This document shows, piece after piece, positions 35,359 to 43,332 of a stretch of DNA of 64,000 nucleotides (its first letter is position 1; every line of letters starts with the position of its first letter). The DNA comes from Rhizobium binae (GTDB lineage Bacteria; Pseudomonadota; Alphaproteobacteria; Rhizobiales; Rhizobiaceae). Under the pieces are notes generated by a model, which searched no databases, was not told where the DNA came from, and saw nothing but the letters and a program-made list of their open reading frames with translations. The stretch lies in assembly GCF_017357225.1 (NCBI RefSeq), contig NZ_CP071604.1:623001-687000 (forward strand), read 5' to 3'. Position numbers and translations under genes: made by a program.

Positions 35359-36945
35359 CTATTCGGCGATCGCCCATTTTTCCGGGTGCGCCTGGTACGG
35401 ACCGCCGCCGGGGGCAGGCGTCCAGATGAAGTCCTTGAGCTTGGCGGAGGCGACGCCGTAACGTTTCGCTACCCAGAGCGGACCCCAGGGCAGTTCCTTG
35501 TTCATTACTCTGCAGACCTCCTGGTAGCGGCCGTCGCGCTTGGCGGCATCCGTCTCGCCAAGGGCCGCATCGAGAGCGGCGGTCAGCACCGGCATGCGCA
35601 CGCGCGCGACGTTCGGGCCGGCCGGTGGAATCTGCTTTTCGTTGAGGCCGACATTGATGCTGCCCGGATCCGGGCCGTTCTGCAGGCCGGCATAAACCAT
35701 CTGGAATTGCGCGACATCGGGCGTCGGGTTGAGCACGATACTGTTATAGGTCGGCGTGTCGACGGCGCGCGGCGTGACGTTGATGCCGACCTGCGCCAGC
35801 ATCGCCTGGACCGCAGCCATGACATTGGCGGCAAGCGGTGTCGTGTAATAGGTCAGAAGCGTTATCGGCTTGTCGCCGTTGATCTCATCCCAGCCGGCTT
35901 CCTTCAGCAACTGCCTGGCCTTTTCCGGATCATAGGAATAAGCCTCGATGCCCTTCGGCACTAACTGGTCGGCGATATAGCCGCAGTTGGCGGGTTTGGC
36001 GGCGCCGCCGTAAAGGCTCTGGATGATCGCGTCGCGATTGATCGCATACATCACCGCCTGACGGACCCGGACATCCTTCCAGATCGGCGAATCATGGTTG
36101 AAGCCGAGATAGTTGACGACGAAGGAATTGCCTTCGATGACGCGGAAATCCTTATTGTCGTTGAAGGCCTTCAGATCGTTGGAATCGACATAGGTGAACT
36201 GGATCTCGCCGGCCCGCAGTGCGGCGATTGCCGCAGCCGGATTGGCGAAATAGCGGTTGATGATCTTTTCCAGCGCCGGTTTGCCGCCCCGGTAGTCGGT
36301 GTTGGCGGCAAGTTCGACATATTGATCGGTGACATATTTGCTGAACTTGAACGGCCCCGTGCCGATCGGCGTGGTCGACCACCAGCTGTTCTTGGCGAGC
36401 TGATCGGCGGGTATCTGCGAAAGCGCGTGCTCCGGCAGCATCATCACCTTCGTCAGCGTGTCCATCAGGCTTGCCGACGGGGCCGACAGTTTGATGACCA
36501 GGGTCTTGTCGTCCTTGGCGTCGGCCGAGGAAACGGCGTTCAGGCGAGCCGCGAGAACCGAGCCGGTCTTGGCGTTCTTGGCAAGCTCGATGGTGAACTT
36601 CGCGTCTTTTGCGGTAAAGGGCTTGCCGTCATGCCATTTCGCGTCGGCGAGCTTGAACGTGTAGGTCATCTGGTCTGGGCTGACCTCATAGGACGAGGCG
36701 AGCTGGCCGACGACTTTCTCGAGCTTCTCGTCATAGGTCACCAGCGGCTCGAAATAGACGCTGAGCCAGGTGAAGCCGCCCGTCGCGGCGAGCGGGTTGA
36801 AATTGCCCTGGAAGCCGCCAGGCCCGACATCGAAACCGCCCGACAGCGTCGCGGCCTGCGCCGGGCCGGTGAAGACCGGAATGGCGGTCGTCGCCATCAT
36901 TGCAGCAAGCGCGATGGCGGATGATAATCTGAACAGTCCTTTCAT
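35359..36945 (-). CDS. Peptide-type ABC importer, periplasmic binding protein
   Basis: 528 residues with a signal peptide (SSAIALAAMMATTAIPVFTGPAQA, cut near residue 31). It belongs to the family 5 extracellular binding proteins (DppA/OppA/NikA group): YEPLVTYDEKLEKVVGQLASSYEVS near the start and FKLADAKWHDGKPFTAKDAKFTIE near residue 110. Such proteins bind peptides, but also sugars, sialic acid, opines or nickel in some systems. The two lyase genes in the operon suggest an organic acid or sugar-acid ligand rather than a peptide. The start overlaps the regulator stop by 4 bases. Confidence 0.92.
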   Translation of the reverse strand: MKGLFRLSSAIALAAMMATTAIPVFTGPAQAATLSGGFDVGPGGFQGNFNPLAATGGFTWLSVYFEPLVTYDEKLEKVVGQLASSYEVSPDQMTYTFKLADAKWHDGKPFTAKDAKFTIELAKNAKTGSVLAARLNAVSSADAKDDKTLVIKLSAPSASLMDTLTKVMMLPEHALSQIPADQLAKNSWWSTTPIGTGPFKFSKYVTDQYVELAANTDYRGGKPALEKIINRYFANPAAAIAALRAGEIQFTYVDSNDLKAFNDNKDFRVIEGNSFVVNYLGFNHDSPIWKDVRVRQAVMYAINRDAIIQSLYGGAAKPANCGYIADQLVPKGIEAYSYDPEKARQLLKEAGWDEINGDKPITLLTYYTTPLAANVMAAVQAMLAQVGINVTPRAVDTPTYNSIVLNPTPDVAQFQMVYAGLQNGPDPGSINVGLNEKQIPPAGPNVARVRMPVLTAALDAALGETDAAKRDGRYQEVCRVMNKELPWGPLWVAKRYGVASAKLKDFIWTPAPGGGPYQAHPEKWAIAE

Positions 36946-37673
36946 TGTGCTCCTCCCACATTGGCACTTTTCTTATTGGCGGTGATCACCCGGGAAATGC
37001 CGTCATAGTGGCGGTCCAGGCGCTTCTGCGCTTCCGCAACGTCCCTTGCCTCGATGGCATCGACGATCGCCGCATGATCCCTCCAGGTCGCGACGGGGTC
37101 GACATTGTCGAGGTTTACGAAATCGGACGCCTTGTAGAAAGCGAGCCAGAACACATCGATCAGCCGGGCAAGTGTCTCGTTGTTCTGGCAGCGGAACAGC
37201 AGGGTATGAAAGAGCTGGTCTTCGTCGGCAAAGGATTGACCACGCTCGGCATGGACCCGCATGCGGTCCACGGTGGCGCGCAGCTCGGCGATATCCTCGT
37301 CGCCGATCATTTCGACCGTCTTGTCGATCAGGCCGACTTCCAGGGTCCGGCGGATCTCGATCACCTCCTCGATCTGGCGCAGAGCGCCGCCGAGGCCATA
37401 GGCGAGATTGTCGAGCAGCGGCTCGAATGAGAAGGCCTTGACGAAGATGCCGACGCCGCGCCGCGATTCCAGCACGCCCACGGATTCCAGCGCCTTGATG
37501 CCCTCACGCAGGGAATTGCGGCTGACGCCGAGCTGGTTTGCCAGGTCGGATTCGGCCGGAAGCAGCGTGCCGGGCTTCAGGCCGTTGTCGCTGATATAGG
37601 CCCGCAGGCTTTCCTGCACGGAGACGTGGAGAAGCGGCGCACGGGCGAGGGGCTTCATCGATTTCAGCGACAT
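36942..37673 (-). CDS. GntR/FadR-subfamily regulator of the importer operon
   Basis: 243 residues. Winged helix at about 15-75 (LLPAESDLANQLGVSRNSLREGIKALESVGVL) and an all-helical FCD ligand domain, whose metal-binding pattern (Asp/His residues: FADEDQLFHTLLF, WRDHAAIVDAI, LDRHYDGI) is present. Such regulators usually respond to the operon's substrate or product. It is the first gene on the minus strand, overlapping the binding-protein gene by 4 bases, so it regulates its own operon. ATG 37673 is chosen; the frame is open 21 codons upstream. A palindrome at 37711-37729 may be its operator. Confidence 0.9.
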   Translation of the reverse strand: MSLKSMKPLARAPLLHVSVQESLRAYISDNGLKPGTLLPAESDLANQLGVSRNSLREGIKALESVGVLESRRGVGIFVKAFSFEPLLDNLAYGLGGALRQIEEVIEIRRTLEVGLIDKTVEMIGDEDIAELRATVDRMRVHAERGQSFADEDQLFHTLLFRCQNNETLARLIDVFWLAFYKASDFVNLDNVDPVATWRDHAAIVDAIEARDVAEAQKRLDRHYDGISRVITANKKSANVGGAQ

Positions 37674-37710
37674 GCCGTTCCCATTCGATCTGCAATGATG
37701 ATGGTGAAAC

Positions 37711-37729
37711 ATATCCACTTGTAGGATAT
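37711..37729. promoter_or_regulatory. Possible GntR operator
   Basis: ATATCC-ACTTGTA-GGATAT, perfect 6-base arms around 7 bases, centred 47 bases before the regulator start. FadR-type regulators bind short inverted repeats like this at their own promoters. Confidence 0.5.
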
Positions 37730-37894
37730 CCGTCAACAGGATTTGATTTAAGCGCGGTAGATCAGCTAGCTTGCGCCGCGGCAGAGGAAGGCGGATGCGT
37801 TTCGCCCGCGCCGCAGCCGGTGGCTTCGGTCCGGATCGTGCGGGCCGAATCTATGATCGGTGAAAGTCGGAGAAGCGCCCGGCGACGGATCTGG

Positions 37895-38905
37895 TCAATC
37901 GGGTTGCGGGGAAGAGGTCGTTTCCCCTGCCGAAAGTTCGCAGTCAAGCAGGATGGGATGGCCGACGCCGGGCGTCGGTTGCTTGTTCAAAAGAACCGCG
38001 ACCGCGGCTGCGGCAATCTTCTGAATCGGCTGCTTGACGGTGGTCAGCCGCGGCGTCGTCATGCTCGACAGCGGGATGCCGTCGAAACCGACGATGGAAA
38101 GGGCTGCGGGGACCGGAATTCCCAGATCATGCGCCGCTCTCATGCAGCCGATCGCCTGCTGATCCGAGCTCGCGAAGATGGCGGTCGGCCGTTCGCTGCG
38201 CGCGCGCGCCAGCAGATAGTTTCCTGCGGACCGGCCGCTTTCATAGTCGAAGGCCGCCTCGGCGATCAGCGGCGAAGCTTGAATTTCTCCGTCGTCATCG
38301 GATTGTCCCATCGCATCAAGGTAGCCCTTGAGGCGATCATTGGCAGGCACGGAATGCCTGGGGCCCGAAATGAAGCCAATGCGGCGATGGCCGAGCTTCA
38401 AGAGATGTTCGACGCCGAGGCGCACGCCGCTGCGGTGATCGGAGGCGATGCCGGAATATCCCGGCATCAGGCGATCGACGACTACGATCGGTAGAGCCTT
38501 CGGCAGCTTCAGCGTATGGAAATCATTGCTGGGAACGAGAATGATCCCGTCCACCTTCCGGCTTGTCAGCTGCCCGATGCGGTCGGCCTCCTTGGCCGCA
38601 TCGTCAAACGACGTCATGACGATGATATTGTAGCCATGACTTGCCGCCGCCTGTTCGGCCGACTGCACAAGTTCGGAGAAGAACGGATTGGTCAGATCCG
38701 GAATGATGATGCCGATCAGGCGGCTGACCTTGCTGCGCATGCTTCTCGCCGACGGATCGGGCATATATCCGAGGTCGTCGATGATGCGTCTGACGCGTGC
38801 CCTCAGTTCATTCGTCACCGAAGGGTGATCATTCAGGACGCGTGAGACTGTTCCGGTGGAAACGCCGGCAAGCTTGGCAACGTCTCGAATTCCGACCTTT
38901 GGCAT
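37895..38905 (-). CDS. LacI family regulator of the sugar importer
   Basis: 336 residues. N-terminal helix-turn-helix plus hinge (GIRDVAKLAGVSTGTVSRVL, then SARSMRSK), followed by a periplasmic-binding-protein-like sugar domain (LIGIIIPDLTNPFFSELVQ). It is divergent from the sugar-binding-protein gene, and the 313-base region between them holds two identical LacI-type sites, so it most likely represses the transporter until the sugar is bound. The sugar is unknown. Confidence 0.93.
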   Translation of the reverse strand: MPKVGIRDVAKLAGVSTGTVSRVLNDHPSVTNELRARVRRIIDDLGYMPDPSARSMRSKVSRLIGIIIPDLTNPFFSELVQSAEQAAASHGYNIIVMTSFDDAAKEADRIGQLTSRKVDGIILVPSNDFHTLKLPKALPIVVVDRLMPGYSGIASDHRSGVRLGVEHLLKLGHRRIGFISGPRHSVPANDRLKGYLDAMGQSDDDGEIQASPLIAEAAFDYESGRSAGNYLLARARSERPTAIFASSDQQAIGCMRAAHDLGIPVPAALSIVGFDGIPLSSMTTPRLTTVKQPIQKIAAAAVAVLLNKQPTPGVGHPILLDCELSAGETTSSPQPD

Positions 38906-39039
38906 AATGGAAGAACATGTCCCTTCATCTTCATTGTCGGGACGTCCGAGGGCGCCCCATCCAGCTCTCAGCTAATGATCTCCAGCGCCTTCGTCAAACG
39001 TGATGACATCACGATAGCACGAGGCTCGGTCGCGCTCAA

Positions 39040-39053
39040 TGGAAACGGTTCAT
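39040..39053. promoter_or_regulatory. LacI-type operator site A
   Basis: TGGAAACGGTTCAT, with the GAA-x-CG-x-TTC core around a central CG that LacI/GalR proteins bind. Identical to site B. Confidence 0.75.
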
Positions 39054-39155
39054 TATCTTCGGCTATAAAGCGCAGGGTTTGATCCAATTTGCGCCGTGTT
39101 CCTCTAGTTTCCGGTGCCTTGACAATCGATCTAGGCATTGTTACGCAAGCGTTGT

Positions 39156-39169
39156 TGGAAACGGTTCAT
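39156..39169. promoter_or_regulatory. LacI-type operator site B
   Basis: TGGAAACGGTTCAT again, 50 bases before the sugar-binding-protein start, where a bound repressor would block transcription. Confidence 0.78.
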
Positions 39170-39218
39170 CTGCGAAGGCACTCAGGTGAGGAGGCCCGGA
39201 ACCGTTCGGAGGAGAGAA

Positions 39219-40205
39219 ATGTCCCATTTTACAAAGCGTGATTCCGTCCTGATGAGTGCGCCGCGCCGTGCGGCATTGAGGCTTGGACTTGCCGGCACCC
39301 TGGTGCTTGCCCTGTCCTGCGGCGTGTCGCCCGCTTTTGCGGCCGGCAAGCCCAAGGTCGGCCTGATCATGAAGTCTCTGTCCAATGAGTTCTTCAAGCA
39401 GATGAAGGCCGGCGCCGATAAGTATGCGGCTGAGAACAAGGACAAGTTCGACTTCAAGGCCGTCGGCATGAAGGACGAGCGCGATTTCGCCGCCCAGGTC
39501 GATGCCGTCGAAAACTTCGTGACGCAGAAATACGACATCATCGTCGTTGCCCCGGCCGATTCGAAGGCGATGGCAACGCCGCTGGCCAAGGCCGTGAAAT
39601 CAGGCGTCAAGGTCATCAATATCGACGTGCCGCTCGACGCCGATGCCAAGAAGGCGGCCGGTATCGACCTGGCCTTCTTCGGTCCTGACAATCAGGAAGG
39701 CGCCAAGCTTGCCGGTGACGCACTGGCCAAGGATCTCGGCCCGGGAGCGAAGGTTGTCATCCTCGAGGGCAATCCAGAGGCCGACAACGCCAAGGAGCGG
39801 AAGGAAGGCTTCATGGACTCCGTTAAGTCGGGCAAGCTCGAGCTTCTCGACAGCAAGACCGCCCATTGGGAGACGGAAGAAGCCAACACCGTCATGACCA
39901 ATTTCCTGACGAAGTATAAGGATATCCAAGGCGTGATGGCAGCCAACGACTCGATGGCGCTCGGCGTCGTCAAGGCGCTCGACGCAACCGGCCAGGCCGG
40001 CAAGATCAAGGTCGTCGGCTTCGACAACATCCCGCCGGTGCAGCCGCTGATCAAGGATGGAAAGATGCTTGCCACCGTCGAACAGTATGGCGCCCAGATG
40101 GCGGTCATGGGCATCGACTACGGCATGCGTGAACTTGCCGGCGAGAAATTCACCGGCTGGGTCAAGACCGACATCAAGCTCGTCACTGCCGACGACCTCA
40201 AATAA
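39219..40205 (+). CDS. Sugar ABC importer, periplasmic binding protein
   Basis: 328 residues. Signal peptide LGLAGTLVLALSCGVSPAFA, cut near residue 41. Mature protein is a type I binding protein (RbsB/XylF group): KVGLIMKSLSNEFFKQMKAGADK at the start, DIIVVAPADSKAMATPLAKA, and the hinge-side VMAANDSMALGVVKAL and VVGFDNIPP blocks. Binds a monosaccharide or similar; which one cannot be read. The start at 39219 follows GGAGGAGAG. First gene of the importer operon, then ATPase and permease. Confidence 0.93.
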   Translation: MSHFTKRDSVLMSAPRRAALRLGLAGTLVLALSCGVSPAFAAGKPKVGLIMKSLSNEFFKQMKAGADKYAAENKDKFDFKAVGMKDERDFAAQVDAVENFVTQKYDIIVVAPADSKAMATPLAKAVKSGVKVINIDVPLDADAKKAAGIDLAFFGPDNQEGAKLAGDALAKDLGPGAKVVILEGNPEADNAKERKEGFMDSVKSGKLELLDSKTAHWETEEANTVMTNFLTKYKDIQGVMAANDSMALGVVKALDATGQAGKIKVVGFDNIPPVQPLIKDGKMLATVEQYGAQMAVMGIDYGMRELAGEKFTGWVKTDIKLVTADDLK

Positions 40206-40281
40206 TCGAGACTCTCGGCCTGGAACGGGATGATTTTGGACCCGGTCGGTCTATCTGAATCCTGTTCTAAATTAAGGAGTT

Positions 40282-40321
40282 AGAGCATGATGCCGTCTTA
40301 CACTTTTCGGCATCATGCTCT
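40282..40321. repeat. Dispersed palindrome in the importer operon
   Basis: AGAGCATGATGCCG at 40282-40295 is perfectly inverted at 40308-40321, forming a 14-base stem. Similar GAGCATGATG hairpins are common between genes in Rhizobium. It lies between the binding-protein and ATPase genes and may weaken transcription of the distal genes or protect the upstream message. Confidence 0.75.
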
Positions 40322-40462
40322 TGGGCCAAAGGAAGCGCCGGCTGTAGGCCGGTGCTGACCGCTGCCAACCGATTGCATGATGATCGCTGCGAATGAGGCT
40401 CATTGCGGGTTTCGCGGACTGCGGCTTGTGCGGATGGTGGCCATCTCGAATTTCAACGGATC

Positions 40463-41998
40463 ATGCACGAGGTGGACGTGTCAGACGCAGCAGACGACTA
40501 CATCTTGACGCTGGATGGGATCGGCAAACGCTTCCCCGGCGTTGTCGCCCTTCGCAATGTTTCCATGCGGATCGGCCGCGGCAAGGGCCACGTCCTGCTC
40601 GGTGAGAATGGCGCGGGCAAATCGACCTTGATCAACCTGCTGGGCGGCGTCTTCAAGCCCGATGACGGGCACATTTCTTTTGACGGCAAGCCTTATCACC
40701 CGGGCTCGCCGCTGGAAGCCTTCAAGGCGGGCATTCGCGTCATCCACCAGGAGCTCCATCCCCTTTCCAATCTCACCGTCGCCGAAAACCTGCTTTTCGA
40801 GCATCTTCCGCGCCGATACGGCCTGGTGGACTACCGGAAAATGAACAGCCGCGCGGCCGAACTGCTGGCGGAAGTCGGCCTCGACGTGGCGCCGACGACG
40901 CTTGCCGGCCGCCTCAGCGTCGCGCAGCTGCAGCTGCTCGAGATCGCCAAGGCGCTCTGCTATGAAAGCAAGCTGCTCGTTCTCGACGAGCCGACGGCAA
41001 CCCTGACCTCCAAGGAAGTCGACCGGCTGTTCGAAATTCTGAAGCGGCTGAAGGCGCGCGGCGTCACGACGCTCTATATCTCCCATCGGCTCGAGGAGAT
41101 TTTCGAAGTCGGAGACGATGTCACGGTGCTGCGCGACGGCCAGCATGTCATCACCCGACCGCTGTCCGGATTGGCGATCCCCGATATCGTCGAGCTGATG
41201 GTCGGGCGAACGCTTTCGGATCATGGCGTCTTTCGCAGCGACAGCGCCGTGTTCGGCGAAGCGCTTGGCGTCTCCGGCCTGAAGGTGACACGCAAAAGTC
41301 CGGAACTGTCGTTTTCCGTCGCCAAGGGCGAGATCGTCGGCATTGCCGGTCTTGTCGGCAGCGGCCGGACGGAAGCGGTGCGCGCCATATTCGGCGCCGA
41401 CGCCAAAGCCGGCGGCGAAATCCGCGTCGACGGCGAGCCGGTTGCGATCCATTCGCCCAAAGACGCGGTTGCCGCCGGCTTGTGCCTGGCGACCGAAGAC
41501 CGCAAGCTGCAGGGCCTGATGCTCGACATGAGCTGCGCGGAAAACGCCACGGTGACGGATCTCGGCAAGATCTCCCGCAAGGGACTGATCAGCCGAAAGG
41601 CGGAGAACGAGCAGGCGCAGCGTCTCGTGCGCGAGCTGCGCATCAAAACCCCGTCGATCCATCAGATGGTCAGGACGTTTTCGGGCGGCAATCAGCAAAA
41701 GGTCGTGATCGCCAAATGGTTGTTCCGAGGTCCCAAGGTGCTGATTTTCGATGAGCCGACCCGCGGGATCGACGTCGGCGCGAAGGCGGAAATCTATGAA
41801 CTTCTCTGGAAGTTTGCCGCCGAAGGAAAGGGCGTTCTTGTCGTCTCCTCTGACCTGCCGGAGCTCATCGGCATCTGCCATCGCATCATCGTCCTGTCGG
41901 ACGGCAAGATGGCCGGCGAAATAGCGCGGGATCAATTCGAAGAGAGCAGGATCCTCTCACTCGCTTACAAGGAGTACAGTCGTGTCCGGCAACATTGA
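40463..41998 (+). CDS. Sugar ABC importer, double ATP-binding protein (RbsA/XylG-type)
   Basis: 511 residues from ATG 40463 (GTG 40478, after GAGG, is an alternative). Two ABC domains in one chain: first Walker A GENGAGKSTLINLLGG, with signature LSVAQLQLLEIAKAL and Walker B LLVLDEPTATL; second domain from about 250 with altered Walker A (GLVGSGRTEAVRAIFG), signature FSGGNQQKVVIAKWL and Walker B VLIFDEPTRGIDVGAK. Such asymmetric pairs are normal for ribose-type importers. Overlaps the permease gene by 17 bases. Confidence 0.94.
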   Translation: MHEVDVSDAADDYILTLDGIGKRFPGVVALRNVSMRIGRGKGHVLLGENGAGKSTLINLLGGVFKPDDGHISFDGKPYHPGSPLEAFKAGIRVIHQELHPLSNLTVAENLLFEHLPRRYGLVDYRKMNSRAAELLAEVGLDVAPTTLAGRLSVAQLQLLEIAKALCYESKLLVLDEPTATLTSKEVDRLFEILKRLKARGVTTLYISHRLEEIFEVGDDVTVLRDGQHVITRPLSGLAIPDIVELMVGRTLSDHGVFRSDSAVFGEALGVSGLKVTRKSPELSFSVAKGEIVGIAGLVGSGRTEAVRAIFGADAKAGGEIRVDGEPVAIHSPKDAVAAGLCLATEDRKLQGLMLDMSCAENATVTDLGKISRKGLISRKAENEQAQRLVRELRIKTPSIHQMVRTFSGGNQQKVVIAKWLFRGPKVLIFDEPTRGIDVGAKAEIYELLWKFAAEGKGVLVVSSDLPELIGICHRIIVLSDGKMAGEIARDQFEESRILSLAYKEYSRVRQH

Positions 41999-43004
41999 AA
42001 CCAAGATCGAAGCGAAAGAGACAGGCTTCTGGGACAAGCTCATCCGGATCTCGATGAAGGAGGCAGGTGTCGCCATCGCCCTCGTCCTGATCGTCATATT
42101 CTTCTCGGTGACGGCGCCCTATTTCGCCACGCCGGAGAATTTCCTGAAGATCTTCGTGCAGATCGCCATCAACACCGTGCTCGCCTCGGGCATGACCTTC
42201 GTCATCCTGGTCGGCGGCATCGATCTTTCGGTCGGCTCGCTGCTGGCTCTTTGTACCGTCATCGGCGCAACGATCATGATCGACCCGAGGTTCTCCCCCT
42301 GGCAGGCGATCGTGCTGGCGTCGCTCGCCTCGATGGGCACCGGCGCGATCCTTGGTGCCATCAATGGCTGGGTCTGCGAAAAGTGGAAGCTTCCGTCCTT
42401 CATCGTCACGCTCGGCATGCTGAATGTGGCAAGCGGCTTGGCACGCGTCGTCAGTGACAACTCCACCATCACCGGCCTGCCGCAGCCCTTCGTCGATTTC
42501 GGCAATCTGATCTTCTGGGGGATTTTCCCGTCGATCTTCCTGATTGCGATCGTCGTCGTCCTCGTCGGCTGGTTCGTGCTGCGTTATACGGTCTTCGGGC
42601 GCTTCGTCTTTGCGATCGGCACCAACGAAGAGGCCGTGCGGCTGTCGGGACACGAGCCGAAGCGCTACAAGATCGCGGTGTTCACGATCTCAGGCCTGAC
42701 CTCCGGCATTGCCGCCATGGTCTATCTGCTCCGCCTCAACGTCGGCAGCCCGGTTGCCGGCATCGGCTATGAACTGAATGCGATCGCCGCCGTTATCATC
42801 GGCGGAACCAGCCTCTCGGGCGGCAAGGGTTCGATCGTCGGAACGCTGGTCGGCGCCTGCATTCTGCAGGTGCTGTCGACGGGACTGCAGCTCCTGGGCG
42901 CCGACGATAACATCAAGCCGATCGTCATCGGCGCCGTCATCGTGCTTGCGGTTATCCTCGATAGCTATCGCGGCCGGCTGATGCGGATACTCGAGACCCG
43001 GTGA
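41982..43004 (+). CDS. Sugar ABC importer permease (RbsC-type)
   Basis: 340 residues, about 10 hydrophobic helices. Contains the family signature GGIDLSVGSLLALC near residue 72, NGWVCEKWKLPSFIVTLGML, and the C-terminal GGTSLSGGKGSIVGTLVGA. Forms the inner-membrane channel. The start codon is GTG at 41982, inside the end of the ATPase gene. Confidence 0.94.
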   Translation: MSGNIETKIEAKETGFWDKLIRISMKEAGVAIALVLIVIFFSVTAPYFATPENFLKIFVQIAINTVLASGMTFVILVGGIDLSVGSLLALCTVIGATIMIDPRFSPWQAIVLASLASMGTGAILGAINGWVCEKWKLPSFIVTLGMLNVASGLARVVSDNSTITGLPQPFVDFGNLIFWGIFPSIFLIAIVVVLVGWFVLRYTVFGRFVFAIGTNEEAVRLSGHEPKRYKIAVFTISGLTSGIAAMVYLLRLNVGSPVAGIGYELNAIAAVIIGGTSLSGGKGSIVGTLVGACILQVLSTGLQLLGADDNIKPIVIGAVIVLAVILDSYRGRLMRILETR

Positions 43005-43088
43005 CCGATTGCAGGGCTTTGGCCTCAATGCATGTCGCCCGGAAGTGTGTAGCGGTTCCGGGACAACGACATGCGTCAAAACAAAGGG

Positions 43089-43132
43089 CTAAAGCGCGTC
43101 GGATGAATCAAATTCGATGCGACGCGCTTTAG
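43089..43132. repeat. Dispersed palindrome, 13-base stem
   Basis: CTAAAGCGCGTCG at 43089-43101 is perfectly inverted at 43120-43132 around an 18-base loop. AAAGCGCGTCG hairpins recur in rhizobial intergenic regions. It has no T-run and is probably not a terminator. Confidence 0.78.
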
Positions 43133-43216
43133 AGATCGCATGGCGGCCTGCGAAGTGAAGCAGGCCGTCAAACTCCTGCCACATGCCCTGCATTAATTCG
43201 GCGCGACCGCGTATTT

Positions 43217-43238
43217 CTTAAATCGGAATTGATTTAAG
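43217..43238. repeat. Short inverted repeat CTTAAATC
   Basis: CTTAAATC (43217-43224) and GATTTAAG (43231-43238) flank six bases, a small palindrome of a type often found in Rhizobium intergenic regions. Confidence 0.6.
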
Positions 43239-43332
43239 GGTAGGCCATGAGCAGCTCAATGCGTTACCGCATTTCCCTGCGCCTCTGACAAAAGGTGCGG
43301 GGGCCGCAGGTAGTCGCGCCGATGGAGATCCG

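Larger units (their letters stand above)
38906..39218. promoter_or_regulatory. Divergent control region, LacI gene / sugar importer
   Basis: 313 bases between the two start codons, with two identical 14-base sites (39040-39053 and 39156-39169, start to start 116 bases apart). This spacing would allow looping by a tetramer, or separate control of the two promoters. No gene is seen. Confidence 0.7.
43005..43332. other. Gap with two hairpin repeats, no gene
   Basis: 328 bases. Holds two perfect inverted repeats listed separately (43089-43132 and 43217-43238); the rest has no recognisable feature. The beta-helix gene begins at its end. Confidence 0.6.
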
